Below, one piece after another: positions 23,878 to 31,548 of a stretch of DNA of 64,000 nucleotides. The position numbers and the translations under genes were made by a program. Numbering within the stretch: the first letter of the stretch is position 1; each line of letters opens with the position of its first letter. The notes under the pieces were generated by a model, which worked only from the letters and a program-made list of their open reading frames with translations, did not search any database and was not told where the DNA came from. The stretch spans positions 1-64,000 of the forward strand of contig JAFRKV010000044.1 of NCBI GenBank assembly GCA_017431515.1, given 5' to 3'. Source of the DNA: Lachnospiraceae bacterium (GTDB taxonomy: Bacteria; Bacillota; Clostridia; Lachnospirales; Lachnospiraceae).

Positions 23878-24546
23878 TTACCGTTTTTTCCTATGATCCA
23901 GCCGGCCGCTGAAGTACATGCCAAGATTCTGTATAACCTGAAAAATGACGATCAAAAGCAGTACCGTTACAACCATGATATCCGCCTGCCATCTGTAATA
24001 ACCATAACGCACCGCAATGTCTCCCAGTCCGCCGCCGCCGACAGTTCCGGACATTGCCGAATATCCGAGGAGCAGTCCGGTTGTAATGACGGCTCCCGTA
24101 AACAGCGACACTCTCGCCTCCACAAAAAGCACTTTGAAGATGATCTGCAGCGTGCTTGCTCCCATTGCTTTTGCCGCCTCAACGACACCCTCATCCACTT
24201 CATTCAGGGAAGACTCCACAATTCGTGCTATGTACGGCGCAGAACACACCACAAGGGGAACAATGGTGGCGGTAGATCCGTAACTTTTTCCAACGATAAA
24301 TCTCGTAAACGGGATCAACAGTATCAGCAGGATCAAAAAGGGGATGCTCCTTACGATGTTGCATATAAAATCTCCGATCCCATATACAATCTTGTTCGGG
24401 TGAAGCCCGTTTTTTCTCGTAAGATTCAGGATCACGCCAAAGGGAAGTCCGAGAAGATAGCCGAAAAGTGTGGATACAAGCGTCATGTATAATGTGTCTT
24501 TCGTGCCGATCAACAGCATTTCCGCAACTTTTGGATCAAACATCAC
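23878..24546 (-). CDS. metI: methionine ABC importer permease MetI
   Basis: 222 residues with five membrane helices. Typical MetI segments are YMTLVSTLFGYLLGLPFGVI, NIVRSIPFLILLILLIPFTR and the coupling loop EVDEGVVEAAKAMGASTLQI. MetI forms a homodimer with two MetN ATPases; the metN gene is directly upstream and overlaps by 11 nt. MetNI normally takes methionine from MetQ; here the MetQ domain is the C-terminal half of the fused lipoprotein. Confidence 0.93.
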   Translation of the reverse strand: MMFDPKVAEMLLIGTKDTLYMTLVSTLFGYLLGLPFGVILNLTRKNGLHPNKIVYGIGDFICNIVRSIPFLILLILLIPFTRFIVGKSYGSTATIVPLVVCSAPYIARIVESSLNEVDEGVVEAAKAMGASTLQIIFKVLFVEARVSLFTGAVITTGLLLGYSAMSGTVGGGGLGDIAVRYGYYRWQADIMVVTVLLLIVIFQVIQNLGMYFSGRLDHRKKR

Positions 24547-25549
24547 CGATCACCTCCGATACCACCAGACCCTTTTCCCTGAAGTACGCTATAAAACTTT
24601 TTTTGCTATCCTCATCTTCCGGAAGACCCAGGATCATCTCTCCACGGGCTGTTCCTCCTACATTTCTCGTATCCGCCATTAAAATATTCAAAGGCTTCCG
24701 AAGGGTGAGCACCGCGTTGGCGATCACAGGTTCATAGGAAGAGTTTTCTTTGAAAACGATCCGGATCTGATTGCTGGTCTTCAGGGCTCTGACAGGAGTG
24801 ATTCCCTCTTTCTTTTCATAGATAAGCTCCTTCGCGGCATCACTCTTTGGTGACTCAAAAATCTTATCCACGTCTCCCTCTTCTGCGAGGGAACCGTTGT
24901 CTATAATGGCGACCTTTTGACAGATCTCCGTGACCACCGACATCTGATGCGTGATGATCACAATAGTGATTCGGAATCGTTCGTTGATCTCCTTCAGAAG
25001 CTTCAGGATCGATTTTGTAGTCATGGGATCCAGCGCGCTGGTGGCTTCATCACAGAGCAGGATCTTCGAGTCGGTGGCAAGGGCTCTTGCGATAGCGACC
25101 CGCTGCTTCTGCCCTCCCGAAAGCTGCGATGGATAGGCTTTTTCCTTTTCTTCCAGACCAACGGTCTTTAAAAGCTCTCTTGCGTATGCCTTTGCATCCT
25201 GTCGATTTCTTCCTGCGATCTCCATGGGAAAACAGATGTTTCCGAGTACATTTCTCTGCTCCAGAAGATTAAAGTTTTGAAAGATCATGCCAATCTCACT
25301 TCTTTTTTTGCGAAGCTCCACAGGGCGCAGTCCTGCCAGATCCACTCCGTCGATCAGAACCTGTCCATCCGTGGGTTTTTCCAGAAAATTGATGGATCTG
25401 ACAAGGGTACTTTTTCCGGCGCCGGACATACCGATGATCCCGTAGATCTCTCCCCGCTCTATGGAAAGGCTGATGTTGTTTAGAGCGGTTATGGTATCAC
25501 CCTTCACCTCAAATTGTTTTGTCAGGTTTTTTATTTCTATATGACTCAT
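24536..25549 (-). CDS. metN: methionine ABC importer ATPase MetN
   Basis: 337 residues. Walker A GMSGAGKST, Q-loop IFQNFNLLEQRNVLGNI, signature LSGGQKQRVAIARAL, Walker B LLCDEATSALDP, H-loop ITHQMSVV. The C-terminal ~85 residues form the NIL (ACT-like) domain (EPVIANAVLTLRKPLNILMA) that binds methionine and shuts transport when the internal pool is high (trans-inhibition in E. coli MetN). Activity is therefore probably controlled both at the leader and at the protein. Confidence 0.94.
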   Translation of the reverse strand: MSHIEIKNLTKQFEVKGDTITALNNISLSIERGEIYGIIGMSGAGKSTLVRSINFLEKPTDGQVLIDGVDLAGLRPVELRKKRSEIGMIFQNFNLLEQRNVLGNICFPMEIAGRNRQDAKAYARELLKTVGLEEKEKAYPSQLSGGQKQRVAIARALATDSKILLCDEATSALDPMTTKSILKLLKEINERFRITIVIITHQMSVVTEICQKVAIIDNGSLAEEGDVDKIFESPKSDAAKELIYEKKEGITPVRALKTSNQIRIVFKENSSYEPVIANAVLTLRKPLNILMADTRNVGGTARGEMILGLPEDEDSKKSFIAYFREKGLVVSEVIGDV

Positions 25550-25597
25550 GGCTCATGATAAGGGAGGACCGAAGTCCTCCCCTGGAAAAGTTATTGG

Positions 25598-27298
25598 TTA
25601 GTTTTCAAAGAAAACGACTGCTCCATCATAGGTATCTTCAATGAATTGTTTGATATCGTTCGATCTCAGAACACTGACAAGTGCTTTGATCTTATCGCTG
25701 GATTCATTGCCTTCCAGGACACCGATGATGTTCACATAGGTTTTTGCCGCAACGGAATCGCTGGCCTCATATGCAATGGAGTCCTTTCCGACAGAGAAGC
25801 CGGCTTCCAATGCGTAGTTTCCATTGAGGACCACATACTCCACCTCATTCACGACTCTTGCCACCTGAGCTGCCTCCAACTCAACAAATTTGATGTTGTA
25901 GGGGTTTTCTACGATGTCATTCACCGTTGCGGTCAGACCTGCATCGTCTTTCAGCTTTAACAGACCATTGTCCTGAAGAAGCAGAAGCGCTCTGGCTTCG
26001 TTGGTGGTATCGTTTGGAACTGCGATGCTGTCGCCATCCGCAATATCATCAAGGCTGCTCTTCGTTCCGGGGTAGATCCCGAATGGCTCGTAATGGATGC
26101 CTCCCGCATTTACGATATGGGTACCCTGCTCCTCGTTAAAGCTGTCAAGGTAGGGAACATGCTGCATATAATTCGCATCAAACTCACCGGATTCTACTAC
26201 AAGGTTCGGCTGTACATAGTCTTCGAATTCCACAATATCCAGTTTGTAACCATAGGGATCCAGGAGCTCTGCTGCCTTTTCAAGGATCTCCGCATGTGGG
26301 ATGGGAGAAGCTGCGATTTTGATGGTTTCGCCGTTTCCGGGGACAATCTCAAGTGCTCCTTCTGCTGTGCCTGTAACGTCGGTTTCCTTGGCAGCAGCGT
26401 CTGCAGTTGCCACTACACCACCCTCAACTACAAGTGTGTCCTCATAATCCGCACCATAGGTTGCGAGCAGGGTTGCTTCATAATCAGCATGGAAGAAGTT
26501 TTCGTTTCCGAGGCTTCTGATCTCATCATTCAGCCAGTTCAAAAGTGTATCGTTTCCTTTGGAGACCGCCGGGGCGATGGTGTCCTGGCTTCCCAGAGAG
26601 GGAATACCAACCACGTATCCCGGATTCTCGATGGCGTATGCGATGACTTCCGTATTATCATTTGCCCAGGCAACGCCGGTACCATTCTCAAAAGAGGTCT
26701 TCGCCGTTGCATAGGTGTCAAATTTCTGCAGTTTGATCTCAGGATTGTTCTTTTCCAGATATGTCTCTGCCGTTGTGCCTGAGATTACGATCACCTGATC
26801 ATCCGCTCCGATCTGGGAAAGGTCGGTGATGACATTGTTCTCGGGAGATACTACCCCAAGAGCCACATTCATGTATGGCAGGGCAAAATCCACTTTCTCT
26901 GCTCTCTCGTCTGTTACCGTAAAGTTTGCAAGGACAATGTCGACTTTTCCTGTCTCCAGATACTCTACTCTGCTTGCTGCCTCCGTAGATACATAATTGA
27001 CAGCAACACCGAGATCCTGTCCGATCCGCTCTGCAAAATAAACATCGTATCCCTGATACTGTCCGTTTTCATCCACATACCCAAAGGGGTTCTTGTCGGA
27101 GAAAACACCGATGTTGATGGTCTTGCTCTCTTTGATCTCATCCAATGTACGATAAACCCTGCCGGCATCTGCAGCTCCGGAAGCTCCCGCAGTATCTGCG
27201 GTCTTTTCTGCAGCAGCACCGCATCCTGCAAGAGACGCCGTCCCCAGCGTCAATGCAAAGATGCCGGCTGCCAGTTTTCCAAGAAATCTTTTTTTCAT
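25598..27298 (-). CDS. fused dual solute-binding lipoprotein (SBP family 3 + MetQ/NlpA)
   Basis: 566 residues, about twice a normal binding protein. A lipoprotein signal ends at Cys26 (SLAGC). Residues about 50-295 are a family-3 amino-acid binding domain (INIGVFSDKNPFGYVDENGQ, YQGYDVYFAERIGQDLGV, KVDIVLANFTVTDERAEKVD). A linker of about 30 residues follows. Residues about 325-566 are a complete MetQ/NlpA domain (ETIKIAASPIPHAEILEKAA, ANYMQHVPYLDSFNEEQGTH, IHYEPFGIYPGTKSSLDDI). It is the only binding protein in an operon with two different importers, so each half probably serves one. The family-3 half may bind cystine, judging from the Met/Cys leader. AGGAG lies 8 nt before the ATG. Confidence 0.92.
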   Translation of the reverse strand: MKKRFLGKLAAGIFALTLGTASLAGCGAAAEKTADTAGASGAADAGRVYRTLDEIKESKTINIGVFSDKNPFGYVDENGQYQGYDVYFAERIGQDLGVAVNYVSTEAASRVEYLETGKVDIVLANFTVTDERAEKVDFALPYMNVALGVVSPENNVITDLSQIGADDQVIVISGTTAETYLEKNNPEIKLQKFDTYATAKTSFENGTGVAWANDNTEVIAYAIENPGYVVGIPSLGSQDTIAPAVSKGNDTLLNWLNDEIRSLGNENFFHADYEATLLATYGADYEDTLVVEGGVVATADAAAKETDVTGTAEGALEIVPGNGETIKIAASPIPHAEILEKAAELLDPYGYKLDIVEFEDYVQPNLVVESGEFDANYMQHVPYLDSFNEEQGTHIVNAGGIHYEPFGIYPGTKSSLDDIADGDSIAVPNDTTNEARALLLLQDNGLLKLKDDAGLTATVNDIVENPYNIKFVELEAAQVARVVNEVEYVVLNGNYALEAGFSVGKDSIAYEASDSVAAKTYVNIIGVLEGNESSDKIKALVSVLRSNDIKQFIEDTYDGAVVFFEN

Positions 27299-27383
27299 AA
27301 TAGGTTCTCCTCTTCTTTTGTCGCTTTTTGCGATTGTTGTAAATTGATGGGTTCCATTGCTCTGATCCGGACTCTCTTTTGGG

Positions 27384-27416
27384 CAAAAGAAAAGCCCGGG
27401 ATGTCACTCCCAGGCA
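27384..27416 (-). terminator. attenuator terminator of the sulfur amino-acid import operon
   Basis: On the minus strand TGCCTGGGA pairs with TCCCGGGC (27394-27401) around a 6-nt loop, followed by TTTTCTTTTG. Its 5' arm (27407-27416) is also perfectly complementary, over 10 nt, to CTCCCAGGCA inside the leader ORF (27493-27502). The two pairings exclude each other. It lies 86 nt before the binding-protein gene. Confidence 0.8.
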
Positions 27417-27441
27417 TTGGTCTCATAAACTGACGATCCGA

Positions 27442-27570
27442 TCATTTTATGTGAGCGCATGACAAATGAGTCAAACGCCCGACCACACTTACTGCCTGGG
27501 AGAAAAGCATTCGACAACACATCTCCATATAACACATACAGGTTTCATTCATGTTACTGGTCGTTTTCAT
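27442..27570 (-). CDS. Met/Cys-rich leader peptide of the import operon
   Basis: A 42-residue ORF with a good ribosome site (AAAGGAG, 9 nt from ATG). It reads KTTSNMNETCMCYMEMCCRM and then an ordinary tail ending SCAHIK. Codons 11-21 are C-M-C-Y-M-E-M-C-C-R-M: eight of eleven are Met or Cys. Directly after them lies the antiterminator strand (27493-27502). A GGAGA in codons 15-17 (27522-27526) can pair with TCTCC at 27499-27503, giving the classical 1:2, 2:3 and 3:4 hairpin set. A ribosome stalled on codons 11-15 for lack of charged Met or Cys tRNA would free strand 2 and prevent termination. Confidence 0.8.
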   Translation of the reverse strand: MKTTSNMNETCMCYMEMCCRMLFSQAVSVVGRLTHLSCAHIK

Positions 27571-27601
27571 TTGTCAGGTCTCCTTTCATCAATTTTTGCC
27601 T

Positions 27602-27630
27602 ATGATAAACCTATACAACTAGTATGTCAA
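27602..27630 (-). promoter_or_regulatory. promoter of the import operon
   Basis: Minus-strand TTGACA (27625-27630), 17-nt spacer, TATCAT (27602-27607). Predicted start is about 27595, giving a 25-nt leader before the leader-peptide ATG. Confidence 0.75.
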
Positions 27631-27705
27631 TACCTATTTTAAAAAATACCGGAAAGATCATTCAGGATCATCGCGTGTTCTCCTTAATAACCCCGAACGG
27701 TAAGT

Positions 27706-27996
27706 CTAATTGAATCCGTGATAGAGCATCTCGTTATATGCCGCATTGGCTTCCTCACTGGCCTTTTTCTCCCGCCAGGCTTCAATCTCGCTGCGGATCG
27801 CCAGCATCTCATCGACGATCAGTTCTGCTTTTTTCGGTTTTACGTAGGAAAGATAGGAAGTCATTCGCTGCATCGCTTTTGGACTGCCAAGATTCTTTAC
27901 GATCTCGTTTCCCAGTTCTTCCGGAAATCCGAGGTCCGTAACGGCTTTCACGAGTTCATTTTTTGCAGAATTCCACATTTTTTGATCTGTTGTCAT
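27706..27996 (-). CDS. small conserved hypothetical protein
   Basis: 96 residues from ATG 27996. It is all helical by pattern: QKMWNSAKNELVKAVTDLGF, PEELGNEIVKNLGSPKAMQR, PKKAELIVDEMLAIRSEIEA. I have seen similar small proteins in Clostridia, but no function is assigned. Its ATG overlaps the stop of a DUF4317 fragment (TGATG), so it was once the second gene of a DUF4317 operon. It lies just upstream of the importer promoter. Confidence 0.65.
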   Translation of the reverse strand: MTTDQKMWNSAKNELVKAVTDLGFPEELGNEIVKNLGSPKAMQRMTSYLSYVKPKKAELIVDEMLAIRSEIEAWREKKASEEANAAYNEMLYHGFN

Positions 27997-28199
27997 CACA
28001 CACCTAATATTTCGCAGATTTCCGGATGGGATGCACCAGTCCCGCGCTGATAGATCGCGATATGGTCGATATCCGCACTCCTATGGGAAAAGGACGGATA
28101 AAGGAACCCGCACTCCGGCTCTCCCGGCTCATTCGGGGCAGTCTGTGGGCAGACTGCAAGGATCAGAAACTGATAAACCTCTTCCGATTCCCACTGTCC
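27996..28199 (-). pseudogene. DUF4317 protein fragment
   Basis: 67 codons open on the minus strand: QWESEEVYQFLILAVCP, then EPECGFLYPSFSHRSADIDH, then EICEILGV and stop. It matches the middle of the intact 407-residue DUF4317 protein at 43754-44977 (SEEVYEYLICSICP, ESGFLFPAFHDHSADIHSVV). Both ends of the family protein are missing. Its stop codon overlaps the next gene's start. Confidence 0.7.
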
Positions 28200-28210
28200 T
28201 TAGTTATGAA

Positions 28211-28465
28211 CTACCCACACCCAACGTAAAACTTATGGGAGGGGTTTCTGCTATGCCGCTGATCGGCATTCACGATCTTCTGTGCTGTAGCAATCAGCAA
28301 TTCGTTATCGGTTGCTTCATTACCCTGTACGATATAAAATACGTTTTTCGTATATTCATCAACCTTTGTCTTCTCGACCTGCCGAATCTCCAGGCGACAA
28401 AGTACATCATTTGCATCGTCACAATAACTGTACTCATGAGAATTATTTGGAACAGGCTCAACCAA
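28211..28465 (-). CDS. uncharacterised short reading frame
   Basis: An 84-residue frame (YSYCDDANDVLCRLEIRQVE, KTKVDEYTKNVFYIVQGNEA...) in an AT-rich stretch between the DUF4317 scrap and the esterase. It has no convincing ribosome site and no family I recognise. It may be the remnant of a larger gene. The rest of 28466-28593 shows nothing else. Confidence 0.25.
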   Translation of the reverse strand: MVEPVPNNSHEYSYCDDANDVLCRLEIRQVEKTKVDEYTKNVFYIVQGNEATDNELLIATAQKIVNADQRHSRNPSHKFYVGCG

Positions 28466-28593
28466 GTCATTTCTACTCTCATTTCTGATGCAGTCGTAGA
28501 GCCAATAGAAGAGTATGTTAATTCTAAAACAAAGCTATTGTTTGGGCATTTCGGATTCTTTCATATATTGGTATCAATTTCCTTTCGCACATC

Positions 28594-28717
28594 ATGTCAG
28601 AATGTCATCAATATACTTTACTCAGCATAACGGCAACCATTCCAGCACCTTCTGAATCTGGCAATCCCAGAAGTTCCAGTCATGTCCGGCATCTGCCTCG
28701 TCCCATGTTACGTCAAT
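28594..28717 (-). repeat. 124-bp direct repeat, parent copy inside the esterase gene
   Basis: The parent of the copy at 21511-21634. It covers the esterase 3' end (EWLPLC and stop) plus 28 nt. See the finding on the flanked importer block. Confidence 0.9.
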
Positions 28718-29389
28718 TCCTTTTTCCCTTAGGAAATCCCTGAAATCCTCATTCACTCTCATCAGATCGTCCTGTCTGCCACAAGCCATGTAGAATGCGG
28801 GAATGTTCCTTTTATCCTCGAGCATTTCCTCTACCGCAATCCGCGGATTCAGGTTTGTCTTAGATGCTTCCTGCAGATTATCAAAAAGTCCGATATCATT
28901 TTCTTCTGACAGATCATCAAAGAGATGCAGGGCAGACGAAAGACCTGCCACATGGCTGAATGTATCCGAGAAAACAGTGCCGTTTCTGATCGCTCCGTAT
29001 CCTCCCATAGACAGACCGGCGATATAGGTATCCTCCCGCCGCTCCGATAAAGGAAACATTCGTCTGGTAATCTCCACCAGTTCCTGCCCGATAAAGGTTT
29101 CATAATTGTTCCAGGGGGTTCTTGATCTGAAATAAAAAGAATTATCTCCTGAGGGCATCACCACAACAAGATTCTTTTCCTCTGCCCACATTTGAATCCG
29201 TGTTCTGCTTACCCAGTCAGTATAATTTCCCAGAAGTCCATGCAAAAGATAGAGCGTCTGAAACTTGTGACCTGCCGGTATTAAATATCTGTTTGTATCT
29301 GCGTCAAACTTATCTGACGGCAGAATCACATTGACCGGTACAAGCCGGAATAATGCCTTTGACATATAGTTCATCTGGATCAATGCCAT
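28622..29389 (-). CDS. esterase, alpha/beta hydrolase (EstA / S-formylglutathione hydrolase type)
   Basis: 255 residues. An alpha/beta hydrolase of the esterase-D-like family: an early YLLHGLLGNYTDW (oxyanion region), the nucleophile elbow GLSMGGYGAIRN, and the C-terminal catalytic His in DEADAGHDWNFWD. No signal peptide, so cytoplasmic; related enzymes act on short acyl esters or acetylated xylo-oligomers. The start at 29389 has GAGGAGG 8 nt upstream; the longer frame to 29674 overlaps the MATE gene and is not used. Substrate not predictable. Confidence 0.85.
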   Translation of the reverse strand: MALIQMNYMSKALFRLVPVNVILPSDKFDADTNRYLIPAGHKFQTLYLLHGLLGNYTDWVSRTRIQMWAEEKNLVVVMPSGDNSFYFRSRTPWNNYETFIGQELVEITRRMFPLSERREDTYIAGLSMGGYGAIRNGTVFSDTFSHVAGLSSALHLFDDLSEENDIGLFDNLQEASKTNLNPRIAVEEMLEDKRNIPAFYMACGRQDDLMRVNEDFRDFLREKGIDVTWDEADAGHDWNFWDCQIQKVLEWLPLC

Positions 29390-29403
29390 ACTCTGTTCCT
29401 CCT

Positions 29404-30759
29404 CTATTGGACTCTCGCCGCCAGCCGCGCGGTCTCCCGCTTTTTGACGACAAGGTATAACACAAATGCCAACGCCCCCGTCGTGCCCCAGGCAATGGCA
29501 TCTCCGCCGACTGCCAGCGCATAACTGCGAAGGGATCTGGACAAGCCTGCGCTGACAAGCCTTGCGGCCAGTTCCATAAAGCCCAGCACCAGTGTCGTCT
29601 TGCCGTATCCGCAGCCCTGCATCGCATTGCGGTAAATAAAGATCATGGACAGCGGAATGTAGAAGAACACGCATTCATAGCAATAGATGCGTGAATACGG
29701 GAGATACTGTGTCAGATCCACGCCGCTGTCAAAAAAGAGACGGATGATATACGGGAGCAGCACCACAGAAAGGATCCCGGTCGTCACCGAATAGATCACA
29801 GCGATCAGCATCGCCGCTTTCGTCCCTTGATGGACGCGGTTCATATCGCCGTAGCCGTAATTCTGTCCGACATAGGAAGCCATGGTCTGCCCGAAAGCCG
29901 GCATGGCTGCCGTCATCAGGTTGATCACCTTGCTGGCTGCCGTAAAGCCGCCCACGGCGATGGATCCGTAAATATTGATGGACGCCTGCATCACCATGGT
30001 TCCGCTGGCCGTGATCCCGAACTGCAGCGCCATCGGCACGCCGATATTGAGCTGCTGGGCAGTATAGTCCCGACGCAGCCGGAAGTCCCCTTTTTGCGGA
30101 CGCAGCGACGGCACTTTGCGAAGAATATACACAAAACAGAGCAGCGCCGACGTCCCCTGCGCCACATTCGTTGCCAGAGCGGCGCCCATCGTGCCGAGTT
30201 TCAGCACAATGATAAAAAACAGATCCAGCACGATATTCAAGATCGTGGAAACCACCAGGAAATAGAGCGGATGCCGGCTGTCTCCGATCGCGCGGAGGGA
30301 TGCCGCGAAAAAGTTGTAAAACACGATGGTGCCGCAGCCCGCGCATATCGTAAAGATATAGGCATACGCATCCTCATAGATATCGGCTGGCGTGCTCATC
30401 ACATGCAGGATCGGATGCATCAGAATCAGGGAAATCGCTGTCAGCACAGCGACACTGATCAACGAAAGCAGGATCCCGTTCGCAAAGGAACGGCGTGTCG
30501 CAACCGCATCTCCGGCGCCGTAGCGCTGGCTCGTCAGTACCGCAAATCCGGTGGCAAGCCCGATGGCAAGCCCTAGGATAAGAAACATGATGGTGCCGGT
30601 GGAACCCACGGCAGCAAGGGCGTCCGGTCCCACAAAACGCCCTACGATCACCGTATCTACCATGTTGTACAGTTCCTGAAAAAGATACCCGAAAAAGATC
30701 GGGATCATGAATTTCAGGATCAAGGTCAGCGGCCTTCCGCTGGTCATCTTCACGCCCAT
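29404..30759 (-). CDS. MATE family multidrug/Na+ efflux transporter
   Basis: 451 residues, 12 membrane helices in two homologous halves. The family start PLTLILKFMIPIFFGYLFQE, LYNMVDTVIVGRFVGPDALA, and the second-half counterpart (MALQFGITASGTMVMQASIN, VNNG-like region GAFTAASKV) are present. Such pumps export cationic drugs or other small molecules using Na+ or H+. ATG 30759 has GGAGG 6 nt upstream. The esterase follows 14 nt after it, so they are likely cotranscribed, and both may read through from trmD. Confidence 0.9.
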   Translation of the reverse strand: MGVKMTSGRPLTLILKFMIPIFFGYLFQELYNMVDTVIVGRFVGPDALAAVGSTGTIMFLILGLAIGLATGFAVLTSQRYGAGDAVATRRSFANGILLSLISVAVLTAISLILMHPILHVMSTPADIYEDAYAYIFTICAGCGTIVFYNFFAASLRAIGDSRHPLYFLVVSTILNIVLDLFFIIVLKLGTMGAALATNVAQGTSALLCFVYILRKVPSLRPQKGDFRLRRDYTAQQLNIGVPMALQFGITASGTMVMQASINIYGSIAVGGFTAASKVINLMTAAMPAFGQTMASYVGQNYGYGDMNRVHQGTKAAMLIAVIYSVTTGILSVVLLPYIIRLFFDSGVDLTQYLPYSRIYCYECVFFYIPLSMIFIYRNAMQGCGYGKTTLVLGFMELAARLVSAGLSRSLRSYALAVGGDAIAWGTTGALAFVLYLVVKKRETARLAARVQ

Positions 30760-30828
30760 GTCATTCCTCCGTGTCAAGCCTCACGGTTTCTGCTCATAAC
30801 CCTGTTTCGAGCAGATCCACTTCACGTC

Positions 30829-31548
30829 TCATTTTTGAATGCTCTTTCGCTCTTCTTCTGTCAAAACCGCCTGATCGAGAAGGTCCGGCCGTCTCTGCAC
30901 GGTACGCAGGATCGACTGTTCCCTTCTCCAGGCATCCACCTTCGCATGATCACCGGAAAGCAGGATCTCCGGCACTTTTTTCCCGTTCCACTCCTCGGGT
31001 CTAGAATACTGCGGGTATTCCAGCAACCCGCCCTCCAGGGATTCCGTTGTGCCGGACTCCTCATTGGTGAGGACCCCCGGCACCATGCGGGAGATCGCAT
31101 CGCAGAGTACCATGGCAGCCAGTTCTCCGCCGGTCAGCACATAATCCCCGATAGAGACATAATCCGTCACGATCTCCTCCAGCACGCGTTCATCCACGCC
31201 TTCGTAATGGCCGCAGAGCAGGATCAGATTTTCCTCCTCCGCCAGCTCTTTTGCCATCGCCTGATGAAATACCGGCGCCTGGGGCGTCAGATAGATCGTC
31301 CGCGCCGGCGAAGCGCATTTCTTTTTCACCGCCTGCCATGCGTCATAGATCGGCTGCGCCTGCATCACCATCCCGGCGCCGCCGCCGTAGGGATAGTCAT
31401 CCACCTTTTTGTGACGGTCGGTGGTGAAATCGCGTATATTCACCGCTTCCACAGACAGAACTTTATTTTGCACCGCTCTGCCGATGATGGAAGTCGTCAG
31501 CCCCTGCTCCACCATTTCCGGGAACAGGGTGAGGATATAAAAGTTCAT
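30829..31548 (-). CDS. trmD: tRNA (guanine-N1)-methyltransferase
   Basis: 239 residues, the usual length. TrmD methylates G37 next to the anticodon, which prevents frameshifting. The SPOUT knot is visible: LILLCGHYEGVDERVLEEIV, SIGDYVLTGGELAAMVLCDA, RMVPGVLTNEESGTTESLEG. Its ATG overlaps the stop of rimM by 4 nt. In relatives rplS follows directly; here a MATE gene follows after 69 nt and rplS is 14.8 kb downstream. Confidence 0.97.
   Translation of the reverse strand: MNFYILTLFPEMVEQGLTTSIIGRAVQNKVLSVEAVNIRDFTTDRHKKVDDYPYGGGAGMVMQAQPIYDAWQAVKKKCASPARTIYLTPQAPVFHQAMAKELAEEENLILLCGHYEGVDERVLEEIVTDYVSIGDYVLTGGELAAMVLCDAISRMVPGVLTNEESGTTESLEGGLLEYPQYSRPEEWNGKKVPEILLSGDHAKVDAWRREQSILRTVQRRPDLLDQAVLTEEERKSIQK

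Noticed and set aside
27301..27600. SAM (S-box) riboswitch or T-box upstream of the methionine importer
   Set aside because: No S-box core and no T-box sequence (TGG-containing AGGGTGGNACCGCG type) is visible. The leader is explained by the peptide ORF and the two alternative hairpins.
28031..28630. Long plus-strand open frame of about 199 codons
   Set aside because: It has no family resemblance and lies antisense to the DUF4317 scrap and the esterase 3' end, both of which are recognisable on the minus strand.
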